Source: Staphylotrichum longicolle
Taxonomy: Eukaryota > Ascomycota > Sordariomycetes > Sordariales > Chaetomiaceae
Direction of reading: 5' to 3'
Length of the DNA: 64,000 bases
NCBI GenBank assembly: GCA_019096155.1
Contig: JAHCVI010000002.1
Coordinates: 4,464,001 to 4,528,000, forward strand
In this document: positions 1 through 11,041 of the stretch, piece by piece
How the letters are laid out: each line of letters starts with the position of its first letter
How positions within the stretch are numbered: position 1 is the first letter of the stretch
Notes under the pieces: model-generated
Told to the model about the DNA's origin: nothing
Databases searched by the model: none
Seen by the model: the letters and a program-made list of their open reading frames with translations, nothing else
Translations under genes and position numbers: made by a program

Positions 1-3000
1 GGCGGGTTCGATGTGGGAGGGTTATGGAGCACCAGAAAGTGGGTGGATGATGTCGTTGGTCCAGGTCCATCGAAGTGTCGCTCAGCAAGGCTCACGTCTC
101 AAGCTTGCCCGCACAAATCCATGTGTCGCAAGCACAAGCAGCGGTGGGGAATGGCGCTGGGGCCCCGGTGTGCGCTGGCCCGCCATGCACCGTTTTGGGT
201 CTGGGCCTTCGCTTCAGGTGCCTTCTTGACGAGTCCAAACACTGCGAGGGCGCCAGAACGGGTTGGCTGCGGCGGCAGTTCACGGGCCAAAAACGGCGCA
301 ACAAGGACGCCCAAATCGAGCACCTCCGCTTCCTGGTCAACTGGCCAATCATGGGGGGCTTGCATCCCCACCGCAGTTCTGGAAGTTCCGAAGACCGTTT
401 CTCGAAAATCAGAATGACTTCACTGTTCATTTGCGACACACAGGACTGGCTCGACTTGGCTCCATCAAATGCCCCAAAAATACCTAAAATAAAAACGGAA
501 GGTATGCTCCGGTTGCCAGCTCTCGTACTGTGTAGTTGACAGTGGCACAATCCCTTCACTCTGTTCAGTCTGCACTCAAAATTGACCAAGGGCTATGAAG
601 ATTTCCAAGCAGTCATTCCGTCAAACGCCCCCTGAGACGTGGCACGATACCTCGGCCAGTGGGTGTGGTACATGCGATACAAGAAATGAAATAATTTCTC
701 TCCTGGACCCTGAGAAATGAAGCAGGTGATGAGGTACCCACAGGTAGCGCCGTCTCACCGCAAGTCCCGAACCATGCCAAGACCCCGCTTCGCTTGGATT
801 CCAGAATGCTTCCCCAGTGATTCCGAGCGCCTGGCGCCCCGAGGAAAACCTTGACTCCAGTCGCTCAACGGCGCTGTTAGGTAAGGCGATACTGGGCTGC
901 TCAATCCCTCCAGGCACACACACACGAAGGGGCCAACGGAGAAACAGAGAGACAGACAGGAATGGCGTCATTCTCTGGTCACAGTGTCAGCTTTGCTGCT
1001 GTTTGATGATTTCTTTTTTGCAGTTACTCGTATCAGACCAGCCACCCATGGTCCAGAGAGGGTGTCGTTGACATTCGGCTCAGGCTCCTTCGGCCTTGAT
1101 GACGGAGACTCGAACCCGGTTTTGCGTCCGCTCAAGCTAGCGGGGCTGGGTGCCTGTCCGAGATGCCCGCGGTGTCGCTCGCAGTATCTATTTAAGTCCA
1201 CCCGCTTGAAGTTCATGATTCTTATTAAGGCGCACTCCACTTGACAGAAGCGAAGGGACAGCAGCTCCGGCAGATAGCGACACAGTTCTGGCTGTCTACA
1301 CTACTACTATCGAGCTTGTTCTTCACATTATGGGCAGACCACAACTGTGATGAGACGACCGCCATAGTATATTATTCCCTCTGTCTTGGATACCTGTGAG
1401 TCTGGGGCGCAATCCTTGGAAAGTTCGCCAACCGGCCTCGCCAGACGCAATGCGAGGACTGCAGATGCAACTGGTGTGCCATTCTCCCAAAACGAGCAGA
1501 TCATATCCTCGTTCGAGGACCGGAGAAGTATCAATCAGTTGACTGAATCTGGGTTTTGAGAACATGCCATCCCACCATCGTAGACCTCTTCTGCAATTCG
1601 TGGAAGTGCTTGACCTCTCACAAGGAGCCAAGTGGTGGACGCGTGACACACTGCAACGCGCCACAGCCCAGCAGTCTGGGTGTCATCGACCGCCGCCTTT
1701 GTTGTCGGTGAGAAAAGAGCGAAAAGGGGGTTCAACAGGTAATGGATCCTTCAGAACAGACCCGAACCTGAACTACGCTCCGTGCCACGATGCTGCGTGG
1801 TCGCACTGGTGTCTCGGCGGAAGTTCTTGTTTCTTGTGGACCGTTGCTGGGACCGTCTCCGCCCTTCCGTCTTGGGCCTCCGTCTGGAGGATCCGGCTGG
1901 GGCACCCGGTTCCGGCAGGGGCCGAGGCGACCCCACCACGCCGTCCGCCCGCAATGCAAGGAACAGTCAGATTCTCACAGGGACAACTGCCGTGTTTGCT
2001 CTGGCGCAAACATGTCTATTTCTCTGTCTTCCCTTTTTGATTCGCCGTTTCCCTTCCCTGTCGTCGGCAAGAAACGGCACGAGGGGAAGACAAACAGGAA
2101 GGGGAGAAAAAAAAAGGAAAAGAAATGAAAGAGAAACGAACAGGAGGGGAAAGGGGGCTTCACCGCTTGCCCGCTAACTAACTGGTGAACCCAGGTCCCA
2201 GTGTTCATGCGAGTGTCAAAACCGCGCAAAGGCTCAATTTGAAACTTATCCCAACGGCTGCGTGACACGTGGTAGGGGTGGGCACCGGTTTTCATTCCCA
2301 GGAACCCGTGACGCGCCAATCCCCATGGGGGATTTGTTGGCCGAGTCGATTGCAGGAACTCATCGGTGCAAAGTGCTGCACCCCCAGCCCGGCACCCCGA
2401 GAGAGGAAGGGAGAGGGAGGTGCGACAAATAGGGCTGGGCAGATAAGGGTGATCTGGGTGCTCCCGTCCGCTCCGAGACCCGTCCTATTCTTGGGGATTT
2501 GCTGGGTCTTGCTGGGGAGGTGCATGCCTGATGCCTGGCATGTCACGCACATCACCTTCGCTTTCTCGATCATCTGCGCAGGAACCCGCCGCTGTCACTG
2601 GCTCGGCGCCGCCACGATGCAGCAGCCGCCCGGGGCTGAGAACTGGCATCTCAGGGTCCTGAGTTGTTGTCTGTGAACCCCCCACTCTCCCCGGGAACGT
2701 GGACTCGCTGGCAGCTGTGATGGGTCAAAAATGGCAGGGAGACAGTGTTCCCGAGGCCAAAGTCGCCGACCAGATCGAAAAATGCAAGATATCCCGTTTG
2801 GGAAGGACCCTGATGGTGTGCTTTCTTCGGCGTGGGTGGAGGGGGCAAGCACCTGCCGCATCGATTGATTCCCGTACCCACAAAGTTGATTGAGTCCTTA
2901 GATCAACGTGCATCACCGTCTGTCTCTGACCAAGAAGTCTAGAATCATTTTGATTTGACTGCGACGGTGGCTCGTCCAATGGCACTCTTCCACTTTGTGT

Positions 3001-3383
3001 GCAAGGTCTAGAAAGCAGAGACAGCCCAGGAGAGGTTCTCTCTGAAGTCCACAACTGGTGCTTCTTCTAAGTGGAAGCCAATTCCACTCCCCTTAAAACC
3101 GGTCATGATAAGTGACTGTTCTCGACCCCTTCAAACATTGGAATTCGACCTAAACTCGCATGAGGCGATATCTCGGCCGGGATCCCTTTTTTAGTGAGAA
3201 TGACGCCTTACGCCCTCCGACGGTCGGTCCCACCACCAATGCTCAGGTGAGGTGAGTCACTGTACAGGTCAGAGTCAAAGTGATGGTGATAAAACACTCG
3301 AGTGTATCGACAAAACATCGAGAACTTGAGGCCCTCACCAAGCCGCCGCCACCACCACCAGTTCCTCACCGTCGCCGTTCAAG
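1..3383. other. Gene-free stretch upstream of the N-acetyltransferase gene
   Basis: No reading frame here looks like a protein: the open frames are short, overlap on both strands and share no motif with a known family. The stretch holds mixed-composition DNA, a purine-rich run near 2088-2158, and near 1189 a TATTTAA-like hexamer with no gene following it. The last 200 bases, rich in CCA/CCG triplets, are probably the promoter and leader of the downstream gene. Confidence 0.6.
2088..2158 (+). repeat. Purine-rich low-complexity tract
   Basis: About 70 bases almost free of pyrimidines, with runs of A and G including one of about nine A. It lies in gene-free DNA and no function can be read from it. 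Confidence 0.6.
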
Positions 3384-4367
3384 ATGGACTCAGCCTACAC
3401 CCCGGCCCAACTGGCCGCCTACCTCTCATACATCGGGCTCCCCGAGTCCTATCACCCGTCCGCCAACCCCACCCTTAACCTCGCCTACCTGACCACGCTC
3501 TTCACCCACCAGATCACCGCCGTGCCCTACGAGAACCTCCTGATCCACTACTCCCCGCAACACGCCATCACGCTGGAACCACAGGCCCTGTTCGCCAAGA
3601 TCGTCACCCCGCATCCGCGCCGCGGCCGCGGCGGCTACTGCATGGAGAACTCCATCTTCTTCAACCACATGCTCCGCGCCATCGGCTTCGACGCCTACCT
3701 GGCTGGCGTGCGCATCCGGCCCCGCGTCGACGGCGTGCCCCAGGGCGACTCGTACTCGGGCTGGGTGCACCTGGTCAACATCGTGGCCGTGCCCGGGGAG
3801 CCCGTCAAGTTCGCCGTCGACGTCGGGTTCGGCGGCGACGGCATGACGGTGCCGATGCCGCTCGTCGAGGGCCTCGTGCACCACAACTCGCTCGGCACGC
3901 AGGAGATCCGCCTGGTGAGGGAGTTCATCCCCAACCTGCGGTTCCGCGGGGAAGGCGCGAGCAAGCCGTGGGTGTACCAGGTGCGCAACGGGCAGGACAA
4001 GCCGTGGGTGCCGTTTTTCGCCTTCCACGACTGGTTCGAATTTACCGAGGCGGACTTTGCGAATATCAGCTTTTATACCTCGCAGTCGCCCGATAGCCAC
4101 CAGACGGTCACGCCGCTGGCGATCCGGTTTCTGCTGGGGACCGGGGAGGACGGGAAGGTCAAGGTGGTGGGGAAGGTCATGATGGCGAAGGGGGTGGTGA
4201 AGAGGAACCTGACGGGCAGGACGGAGGTGTACAAGGTGTGCGCGACCGAGAAGGAGAGGATCGAGGTGCTGAGGGATCTGTTTGATATTCATTTAACTGA
4301 GGAGGAGGTGGCGAGTATCAGGGGCAGGGTGGCAGAGTTGGCTGGCGAGGTTGTGGAAAATGACTAG
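3384..4367 (+). CDS. Arylamine N-acetyltransferase
   Basis: Single-exon gene of 327 aa, the usual size for fungal NATs. The enzyme transfers an acetyl or other acyl group from CoA to arylamines, hydrazines or aminophenols in the cytosol; fungal homologues detoxify plant or microbial aromatic amines. The catalytic triad is complete: Cys86 in RGGYCMEN, His129 in GWVHLVN and Asp146 in VDVGFGG. The N-terminal VPYENL motif (res. 48-53) is also present. The first ATG of the frame, preceded by CAAG, fits a fungal start context. Upstream is 3.4 kb without genes; the downstream neighbour is convergent. No biosynthetic partner genes adjoin it, so its substrate cannot be inferred from context. Family assignment is firm; substrate is unknown. 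Confidence 0.95.
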   Translation: MDSAYTPAQLAAYLSYIGLPESYHPSANPTLNLAYLTTLFTHQITAVPYENLLIHYSPQHAITLEPQALFAKIVTPHPRRGRGGYCMENSIFFNHMLRAIGFDAYLAGVRIRPRVDGVPQGDSYSGWVHLVNIVAVPGEPVKFAVDVGFGGDGMTVPMPLVEGLVHHNSLGTQEIRLVREFIPNLRFRGEGASKPWVYQVRNGQDKPWVPFFAFHDWFEFTEADFANISFYTSQSPDSHQTVTPLAIRFLLGTGEDGKVKVVGKVMMAKGVVKRNLTGRTEVYKVCATEKERIEVLRDLFDIHLTEEEVASIRGRVAELAGEVVEND

Positions 4368-5530
4368 CGAGGTTAGATGGTATAGATAGACACGGTAGTC
4401 AAAATAGACCAGATAGAGTGTGTCACCCGCGAACCCCTGCCGTCAGTGTCCTCGAGTGCGCCAGAGGCTACTCGCTCGAGCCCGGACTCAGGAACCTCCC
4501 TCTCTGGCTCGACGACTAGGTAGCCTTTCATTGGGCGTCATAGCCGGCCGCCCCCTTTTCGAAGTACGACAAGGTTTGGCCGGTGAGCTTGTAGTGATGT
4601 GTATTCCACATGTCCCTCATTTCAAAAACAGTTAAACAAGATTAGATTTGGACGTTCAATGTTTGTGGGCTTCGGGTAACTCGATTGTTTACTTGCCCAT
4701 GGGTTATGGAAGCTTGTTCGGGGTTGAGTTACCAACTCTGAAACTGTTTTGTAGTTAGTTATAGTTGATGGTTGCTGGAAAATGCGTCGACAACTTCGTT
4801 ACCACCCGTGCTACGTCCCTTCACCGGAGGACGCCAGGCCCTACTGTGGGCAGAGAAGATGCTCTCTATCGCCCAACGACGTCTGGTAGTCATTCAGCGT
4901 CAGCATCCTGGATCCCTCCTCCCCGGACAATAAACTTCCCAGACCCTGATAACTCTCCTTCCCCCAGGATTTCGTGAAACAACTACGGAACGAGACTATC
5001 CGGGCCTCAAGCCACACACACGCAACGTTTCGGGAGCATCCAGGTAGAGAACAAGGTATATATCATACTACATACGAAAAACCACCGATCTATCCTATCC
5101 ATGATATCAATCGTATATCCCCCATGCAGCAGCAGGTACACATCAATCATCCATGACTCTCAGGGGCAGCATACATCAAACGCATTAACAGGACATGATC
5201 GTTTCCCACAGCGCGCCACCCAGGCCGACCCACGGCAAGAGCCCGGACAAGCAGAAAAGAGGACAAAGCCCAGGGCTCTTCAGCAACGACAGGAAAAAGT
5301 TGCCAGCTAGTCAAGTGCAGCATGTCTCCATCCATCCACTCATCCCTCCCACGGCTCTGTCCCTCATCCTCGTTTGACTCGTCAGTCGTCCGTACCCCCC
5401 ATCAAAAACCCATACCGTCGTCATACAATATATACCCAAAGCGTCAGTCAGTCAGTCAGTTAGTCAGTCAGTCAGTCAGTCCATCATCTTTTTTCCTTCA
5501 TATCCACCCGCCCAATCATCGTCATCCCCC
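4368..5530. other. Convergent intergenic region (3' ends of two genes)
   Basis: Contains the 3' flanks of the N-acetyltransferase (+) and of the coiled-coil gene (-). An AATAAA on the plus strand lies near 4927, far from the NAT stop. A GTCA tetranucleotide repeat is at 5443-5480. No gene seen. Confidence 0.6.
5443..5480. repeat. GTCA tetranucleotide microsatellite
   Basis: About nine tandem GTCA units with one interrupted copy (TTAG) in the middle, 50 bases beyond the stop codon of the minus-strand coiled-coil gene, so probably in its 3' UTR. Confidence 0.9.
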
Positions 5531-7619
5531 TCACTCCTTGATAACATCCCCGCCCACGCCTCCTGCTCCTGCCCCTGCCCCCGCCTCGTCCTTCTTCCCC
5601 GAAAAGGCGCTCGCCGCCCACCCGACCCAGCTCTGCCGCTTGCTCGCGTTGGCCGCGGCCGTCGCCTCGGCGTTCTCCTGCACCAGCCGCAGCGGGCGGG
5701 GCTTGTTGCCCGCAAACGTGGTGCTCTTCTCGTGGTGGTGCACCGAACGGGGCGGGCTGCTCTGGCTGGGCGGGGTGCTCGCGCCCGCGCCGGACACGGA
5801 GTCGCCGCTGGTGCTGCTCGTCTCGGAGCGCATGCCGGGGAAGTTGCCCCCGCTGTTGGCGTTGGCGGAGGCGGAGGCGGAGGAGGAGCCGGGCCCGCCG
5901 CTGCTGGTGCGGTTGCCGGCGCCCTGCGGGAGGAAGAAGGTCTGGCTGGAGCGGAGGGAGGGAGAGAGCGGGCCGTCGGCGGCCGAGGGGCCCTTGTACA
6001 TGGCGTTGACGATGCTGGCGGCCCCGGGGACGCTGGTGTATTGCTCGCTCATGGGCCGGCTGCGGCGGGTGCTGGTGGAGCGATTCAGGCCGATGGGGAT
6101 GCTGGGCGCGGTGTCGGGGTTGCTGATGGCGGACGACTGGTTGGCCGAGGGCATGAAGGTCATCGGCCGGGGACGGGCCTTGGGCGCGGTGTTGGAGCTG
6201 CTGCTGCTGCTGCTGCTGCCAATGGCCATGGTTTTGGCGCGTTGCAGGAGGGAGGGACCCGGGGCGGCTTTGGGGGGCGGCGGAGGCGGGAGGTCCTTGT
6301 TGGTGTTGGGCCCGGCCTTAAAGTCGCTCGACTGGTCGAGGATGTGCTCGAAGCCCTGGTGCTGCAGCAGACGCTCGATGATCTTGTTGATGTAGAGGGT
6401 CAGAGCCTTATTCTGGTCCTTAGCCGACTTCAGCTCGGCCTCCAGGCGCCGCTGCGTCTCAGGGTCGTGCTCGGGCTCGTGGTGGCCCGAGAGCTCATCG
6501 GCGAGGCTGGTGCCACCGGTCCGGCCCTCGAGCGCGGCCAGGGCGTCTTGGTTGGCCGATGCGCTCGCCGAGTAGCCAAAGTCGTTGGTGGCGAAGTCTC
6601 CCTTGAGCGTCCGATCCTGCAGCAGAAGCTGGTAGCTCTCATTGTCTTCCATCAGGCGGGCGTTGGCCACGCGGGCCTCCATCAGCTGGCGCTCGACTTC
6701 CTGCAGCCGGCCGCCGCCCTGGTTCTGCGACTCGACCAGCTTGATCTGCGCCTCGGCCAGCTCGAGCCTCAGCGACTCGATCACCTTGTCCTTTTGCAAC
6801 AGGAGCTTGGAGTTGTTGCGCGAGTCACTACGATGGATCGAAGACGGGGGCGCGAAACTGCCACTGTCGATGCTTGGGGAGCTATTCACCGCTGTTCGAG
6901 GCGTAATCGTGTCAGTGAGTGGGTGAGGGGAAATACGAAGCTGGGGGAAACCCACATTGCCTCGTCGGCCTGTCTTCGTCGAGATTCCTCTGCGCGAGGC
7001 TGTCCTTCAGTCTTTGAATGACGGTCTGCATCTCCTCCTCGCGGTTGCCCATCTCTTCCTTCTCCTTCATCATGGCGCTCCGTTCGGCCTCGTAGATGGT
7101 CTCCATCTCGCGCATCTGCCGCGCCGCCTCCCGTTTCTCGTTGGTCAGGGCTTCGATTTGCTCCTCGCTCTCGTGCACCTTCTCCTCCAACTTGGCCTGC
7201 TCTTTGTGTGCATCGTCCAACTTGCTCTGCAGTACCTCGACCTGCCGCTTGTGTGTCTCGGACGAGGACTCAGCCTGGGCCAGGCGTTCCTTGAGATCGT
7301 CTATTATCGCCATGGTCTCTGCGCGGATGGCCTCTTCGCGTTCGATATCCGGCGACGTGGTGCCCTTTCCGTTGGTAGTGATGCTGTTGTTCAGCATGGA
7401 TTCGCGCCTCTGGTGGGCGGCAGCGCGAGCCGAGACAGGCGTGCTGGGGCGGGTCGAGCGAGTCCGGGCCAGGCCAGCACCAGCACCAGCACCAGCGCCA
7501 GCGCCGCCAGGGCTGCTGGTTGACGACGGCGTCGAGGCCTTGGGAGGCTGGCGCTGCGGTGTCCCTCCTGTTGGCGTCTCGCGGCCTGTGGACGGTGGTT
7601 TTTTGACAGCGCTCGCCAT
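5531..7619 (-). CDS. Coiled-coil protein (fungal 'M protein repeat'-like)
   Basis: Two exons, 7619-6956 and 6891-5531, joined over a 64-nt intron (donor GTGGGT, branch CTGAC, acceptor CAG) give 674 aa; the split codon becomes Ser and the frame is kept. The N-terminal 85 residues are Pro/Ser/Thr/Gly-rich. Residues about 90-220 and 245-310 are charged heptad-like coiled coils, ending the first block with RLKDSLAQRN. A further conserved helix (ALTLYINKIIERLL) follows, then a disordered Ser/Pro-rich tail with a poly-Ser run. I recall similar Aspergillus proteins annotated only as 'M protein repeat protein'. Function is unknown; a cytoskeletal or scaffold role is only inferred from the coiled coils. 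The start is the first ATG and the Ala-rich N-terminus fits. Confidence 0.85.
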
Positions 7620-8967
7620 GTTCGCTGCTGCTGCCCCTGGAGCGGCGGGATGCCTGAGAACCTGAGAACCTGAGAGCTGAGAACCTCAGAAGCCCGGAAA
7701 CGCACAAAAGTCGCGCGATGCGGCAACGCTATCGAATGCTACCAGGTACTGTCACTCCAGTCACTCCAAAACAATTTGGGGCGCGGTGCTTTGGCGAGGC
7801 AACGGTTTGGAAGCAGCTGGAACGGGAAACGGCGGTCTTGAACGGGAGCATGCGGAGGATATTTGCTGGCCCACTGAGCTGCTACCTTATTCGGCCAGGC
7901 GTTGATGGCGCAGTCGTCTCCGGGCCTTTTGGGGCTTTTGGGCCAGTGGCGGTCCAGGGTGCTCCAGCAACAGGGGAAACTATGTGCAGCGAGACAAGGA
8001 AGAGCCTGTCCAATCAGGCCAGCCACCGCCGTGTGCCCCTTTCGCCAGCACAACGGTCCAGGGATGTTGCTTCGAGGCACTGCTTCTTTGTGAGACACAG
8101 AAAGGCCTCGATCGATTGACTTTGTCTCGAACCGTGTCTTGTCGAGCATCGTCCATCGAATACTCAAACCTGTATCTGGCATTTGATTTCATTGTTTTCT
8201 TTGCCATGTTTGCCGCCAAGACTTGATCCGAGAACGACGCAGGGCAGCATCAAGTCTCTCGGCTGTCGCTCCCGTGGTTTCCGACCGCCTCCCTGGGCCC
8301 AGAGTCTCCAAGTTGCACTGATTCCTCGCATGTCCTGCCCCGCTGTGTCCGGGAGCTGGTAAAGGTGCATGTCGGCGATTTGCCGAAACGAGCAGCTCTC
8401 TTAGCACATCATGCAGCCAGCCACGAGCCATCCTGGTTGCGTCCCGCCGCATGGGAGATCTTCCGTGTGTGGCGCAAAGGGACGTGAAACATACCGAGCA
8501 AGCTAGGGGCCACATGCTCCGTGAGCTTCGGGTCAGGATCAGCTTGACTCCTGTTTGATTGTGATAATTTGGGATTCAATGCAGCACCAAAACTAGAGCA
8601 CGGGGACACGACACAAATCCAACCGCCAAACCCGGCGAACCCCGTTGCAAGAACTCGGACAGACATCTGTCAGTTCCGATGCACAACACTCGGAGCTCCG
8701 CCCAAGTCGTCCGGTGCCATCCACACAGAACGGGTCAACCATGACCGTTGAAGCGCAGGGCTGGCGAGAGAACCGATTTGTCATAAACTACGACTAGTCT
8801 ACGGAATGCCCTCTTCTGGTGCAGATCCGGATGTCGAATGTGGCTGTCCAACTTCTCTTTGGCAGCCTTGGATATCGCCAAGTCGTCATGTCATTTTCCC
8901 CGACCCGAACGCCGTGTGAATGCCAATTGGTATCCTCGCCTCGCTGCTCAACTCAAGCCTGCTTGAT
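7620..8967. other. Region between the coiled-coil gene start and the eL30 stop
   Basis: Holds the leader and promoter of the minus-strand coiled-coil gene, including a short TGAGAACC tandem repeat at 7652-7690, and the 3' flank of eL30. Several antiparallel short open frames overlap each other and none resembles a protein. Confidence 0.6.
7652..7690. repeat. Short tandem repeat, unit about TGAGAACC
   Basis: Four imperfect copies of an 8-9 nt unit (CCTGAGAA.., GAGAACCT..) begin about 30 bases upstream of the coiled-coil gene's ATG, so probably lie in its 5' leader. Confidence 0.75.
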
Positions 8968-9745
8968 CTAAGCCTGCTGGTCGTTGAGAATATCACTGTC
9001 ACCAGCGTCCAGGATGGCCATGGTGGAGCAGCGGAAGAGCTTGCCGCAAGCGGTGCCGAGCTCAATCTGTGGAGGTGAAGTGTAAGCATGCGAGCAGGTA
9101 CCCTCCAAAGTCTGCAACGAGACTTCTTCTCTGGGCAGACCGGACGACCGAAGGTCGGTCCGGCCGGGAACAACGAGCAGAAGCCTTTTATGTATCCGCT
9201 TGCAGAGTTTGGAAATCAACGAGGTAGTAAACTTACGTTGGTGCCGCTGTAGTGGTGGACCGAGGTCTTGGCCATCATCGAGTAGCTGCACAACGGGTTA
9301 GCACCGGTCGTGTTCCAGAGCTCGACCGCTTGATGTTGGGGAGAATCCCTAGACGCATGACCTCAACCATCGTTCGGACTGGGTGTCCTCTGGAAGATAT
9401 CCATCATGCGCCCGTTCTTCTCCCTCCCATCTCGCGGTCTAGGGCGCCACATACTACTCGAGCTCGGACTTGCGGAGGGGAGGAGTGTTGGCCTAGACTT
9501 TCGTTAGCATCTCGTCTTCTGGTCCAAGAATATTTGCAGAAACATACCGAGATGAGGATCAGCTTGGCCTTGCCGCTGCGGAGAGCCTTCAGGGTGCTGC
9601 GGTAGCCCAGCACAACCTTGCCCGACTTGATGACGAGGGCAAGCTGTTCATTGTGTCAGTAAGGCACGATCTAAGAATGCCACAAAGCAAGACGGACCTT
9701 GGCGCCAATGGACTGGGCGTCGGACTTGGACTTCTTGGGGGCCAT
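8968..9745 (-). CDS. RPL30: 60S ribosomal protein eL30
   Basis: Five coding exons (9745-9698, 9643-9548, 9492-9455, 9285-9237, 9066-8968) give 109 aa, the normal length for eL30. Introns are 54, 55, 169 and 170 nt with GT..AG ends. The protein starts MAPKKSKSDA and shows the hallmarks LALVIKSGKVVLGYRSTLKALRSGKAKL split over lines of exon 2, then NTPPLRKSELEYY, and ends in ELGTACGKLFR...AGDSDIL. It is a component of the large ribosomal subunit near the subunit interface; yeast L30 also binds its own pre-mRNA to block splicing. It lies head to head with uL16 over a 366-bp shared promoter. A check for an obvious kink-turn around exon 1 was not conclusive by eye. Confidence 0.97.
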
Positions 9746-10111
9746 TGCGACGGTTCTGTGGTTAGTGAAGAGGAGAAGAGTTGAAGAGGGCTCCTGGTGT
9801 TGATGTCCGCGTCGTTGACTGAAGGTCGCTCGAGGGAAGCAGAGTTGCAAATCCGAAATATTCCTGCAGAATGGAATTCCCACCGCGAAGCGGGCTGAAT
9901 TCTCATTGGCTGAGTAATGGGTGCGGGTGTACTCTTCGAAACCCTAACGGCTCCACTTTTCCCCGGCTGAGTGCGCGCGGCGGGATTGCGAATCCGGATT
10001 GGTAATAGAGGCGAATTTCGACTTGGTCAAAAAGCAGAGGCTTCCCCCCATCCCTCTCACCCCCAACACCAAGCCGACACCCATATCCGTGACCACCGAA
10101 AATCCGTCACA
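9746..10111. promoter_or_regulatory. Shared divergent promoter of eL30 and uL16
   Basis: The 366 bases between the two start codons must hold both core promoters and leaders. Visible elements are the telomere-repeat-like box AAACCCTAA at 9939-9947, two ATTGG (inverted CCAAT) motifs near 9905 and 9999, and a pyrimidine-rich tract (CCCCATCCCTCTCACCCCC) before the uL16 ATG, as is common for ribosomal protein leaders. Element function is inferred from other fungi. Confidence 0.7.
9939..9947 (+). promoter_or_regulatory. Telobox-like element AAACCCTAA
   Basis: Matches the ARCCCTAA core bound by Tbf1-type Myb factors, which control ribosomal protein genes in Candida albicans and probably in ancestral ascomycetes. 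It sits near the middle of the divergent ribosomal protein promoter. Binding here is an inference. Confidence 0.5.
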
Positions 10112-11041
10112 ATGGCTCGCCGTCCCGCCAGATGCTACCGGTATTGCAAGAACAAGGTGAGCGCTTTTTGTTTGGAAACGGCGACCGGGACCCCTACGCA
10201 CCATTTTTTCTCTGGATGAGGAAACTCGACGAGAAACGGAGAAAGAGATGGACAAACGGATCGGGCGGGAATCTGGAGAAGTGGACGGAAAAGAGGAGGA
10301 TTTTTTGGATTGCAGCTCTACATCGCAGGCTCGGTCACATCATTTTGCTAACTCGGCTGTCATTTGTAGCCGTACCCTAAGTCGCGCTTCAACCGTGGTG
10401 TGCCGGACCCCAAGATCCGCATCTTCGACCTCGGCCGCAAGCGTGCCACCGTCGACGACTTCCCTCTCTGCATCCACCTCGTCTCCAACGAGTATGAGCA
10501 GCTGAGCTCCGAGGCCCTCGAGGCCGCCCGTATTTGCGCCAACAAGTACCTCGTCAAGACCGCCGGCAAGGAAGGTTTCCACCTCCGCGTCCGCGCCCAC
10601 CCGTACCACGTCGTCCGTATCAACAAGATGTTGTCTTGCGCCGGTGCCGATAGACTGCAGACTGGTATGCGTGGTGCCTGGGGCAAGCCCAACGGCACTG
10701 TCGCCCGTGTCAACATCGGTCAGATCATCATGAGCGTCCGCACTCGTGACTCTAGTGAGTATTGATGGGAATCTCGTAACGTCCTGTTCGCGCATGCTAA
10801 CCAGTGTCTAGACCGCGCTGTTGCTCTCGAGGCTCTCCGCCGCTCCCAGTACAAGTTCCCTGGTCGCCAAAAGATCATCATCTCCAAGAACTGGGGTTTC
10901 ACTCCCCTCCGCCGCGAGGAGTACCTGGAGAAGAAGGCTGCTGGCCGCGTCAAGGTCGACGGTGCCTACGTCCAGTTCCTCAGCAACAAGGGCAGCCTCG
11001 AGACCAACATGAAGCGCTTCCCCGAGGCCTTCAGCGCCTAA
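10112..11041 (+). CDS. RPL10: 60S ribosomal protein uL16 (L10)
   Basis: Three exons (10112-10156, 10370-10754, 10812-11041) give 219 aa, as expected. The 213-nt first intron has GTGAGC/TAG ends and the second is 57 nt. The N-terminus MARRPARCYRYCKNK and the block RIFDLGRKRATVDDFPLC, then GADRLQTGMRGAWGKP (the P-site loop region) and the C-terminal RREEYLEKKAAGRV are diagnostic. uL16 joins the pre-60S particle late in the cytoplasm and contacts the P site. It is transcribed away from eL30. The product and splice pattern are secure. Confidence 0.97.

Noticed and set aside
1105..1145. tRNA-like A-box (TAGCTTGAGCGG) and B-box (GGTTCGAGTC) on the minus strand
   Set aside because: The boxes are only about 10 bases apart, leaving no room for an anticodon arm, and neither the T-stem nor the acceptor stem pairs.
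3426..4292. 288-codon minus-strand open frame
   Set aside because: Exactly antisense to the N-acetyltransferase gene; His/Arg/Val-rich shadow of GC-rich codons.
3384..4367. N-acetyltransferase as part of a metabolic gene cluster
   Set aside because: No tailoring enzyme, transporter or regulator lies nearby; neighbours are housekeeping genes.
5732..7021. 429-codon plus-strand open frame
   Set aside because: Antisense shadow of the coiled-coil gene, with Gly/Ala/Val-rich sequence.
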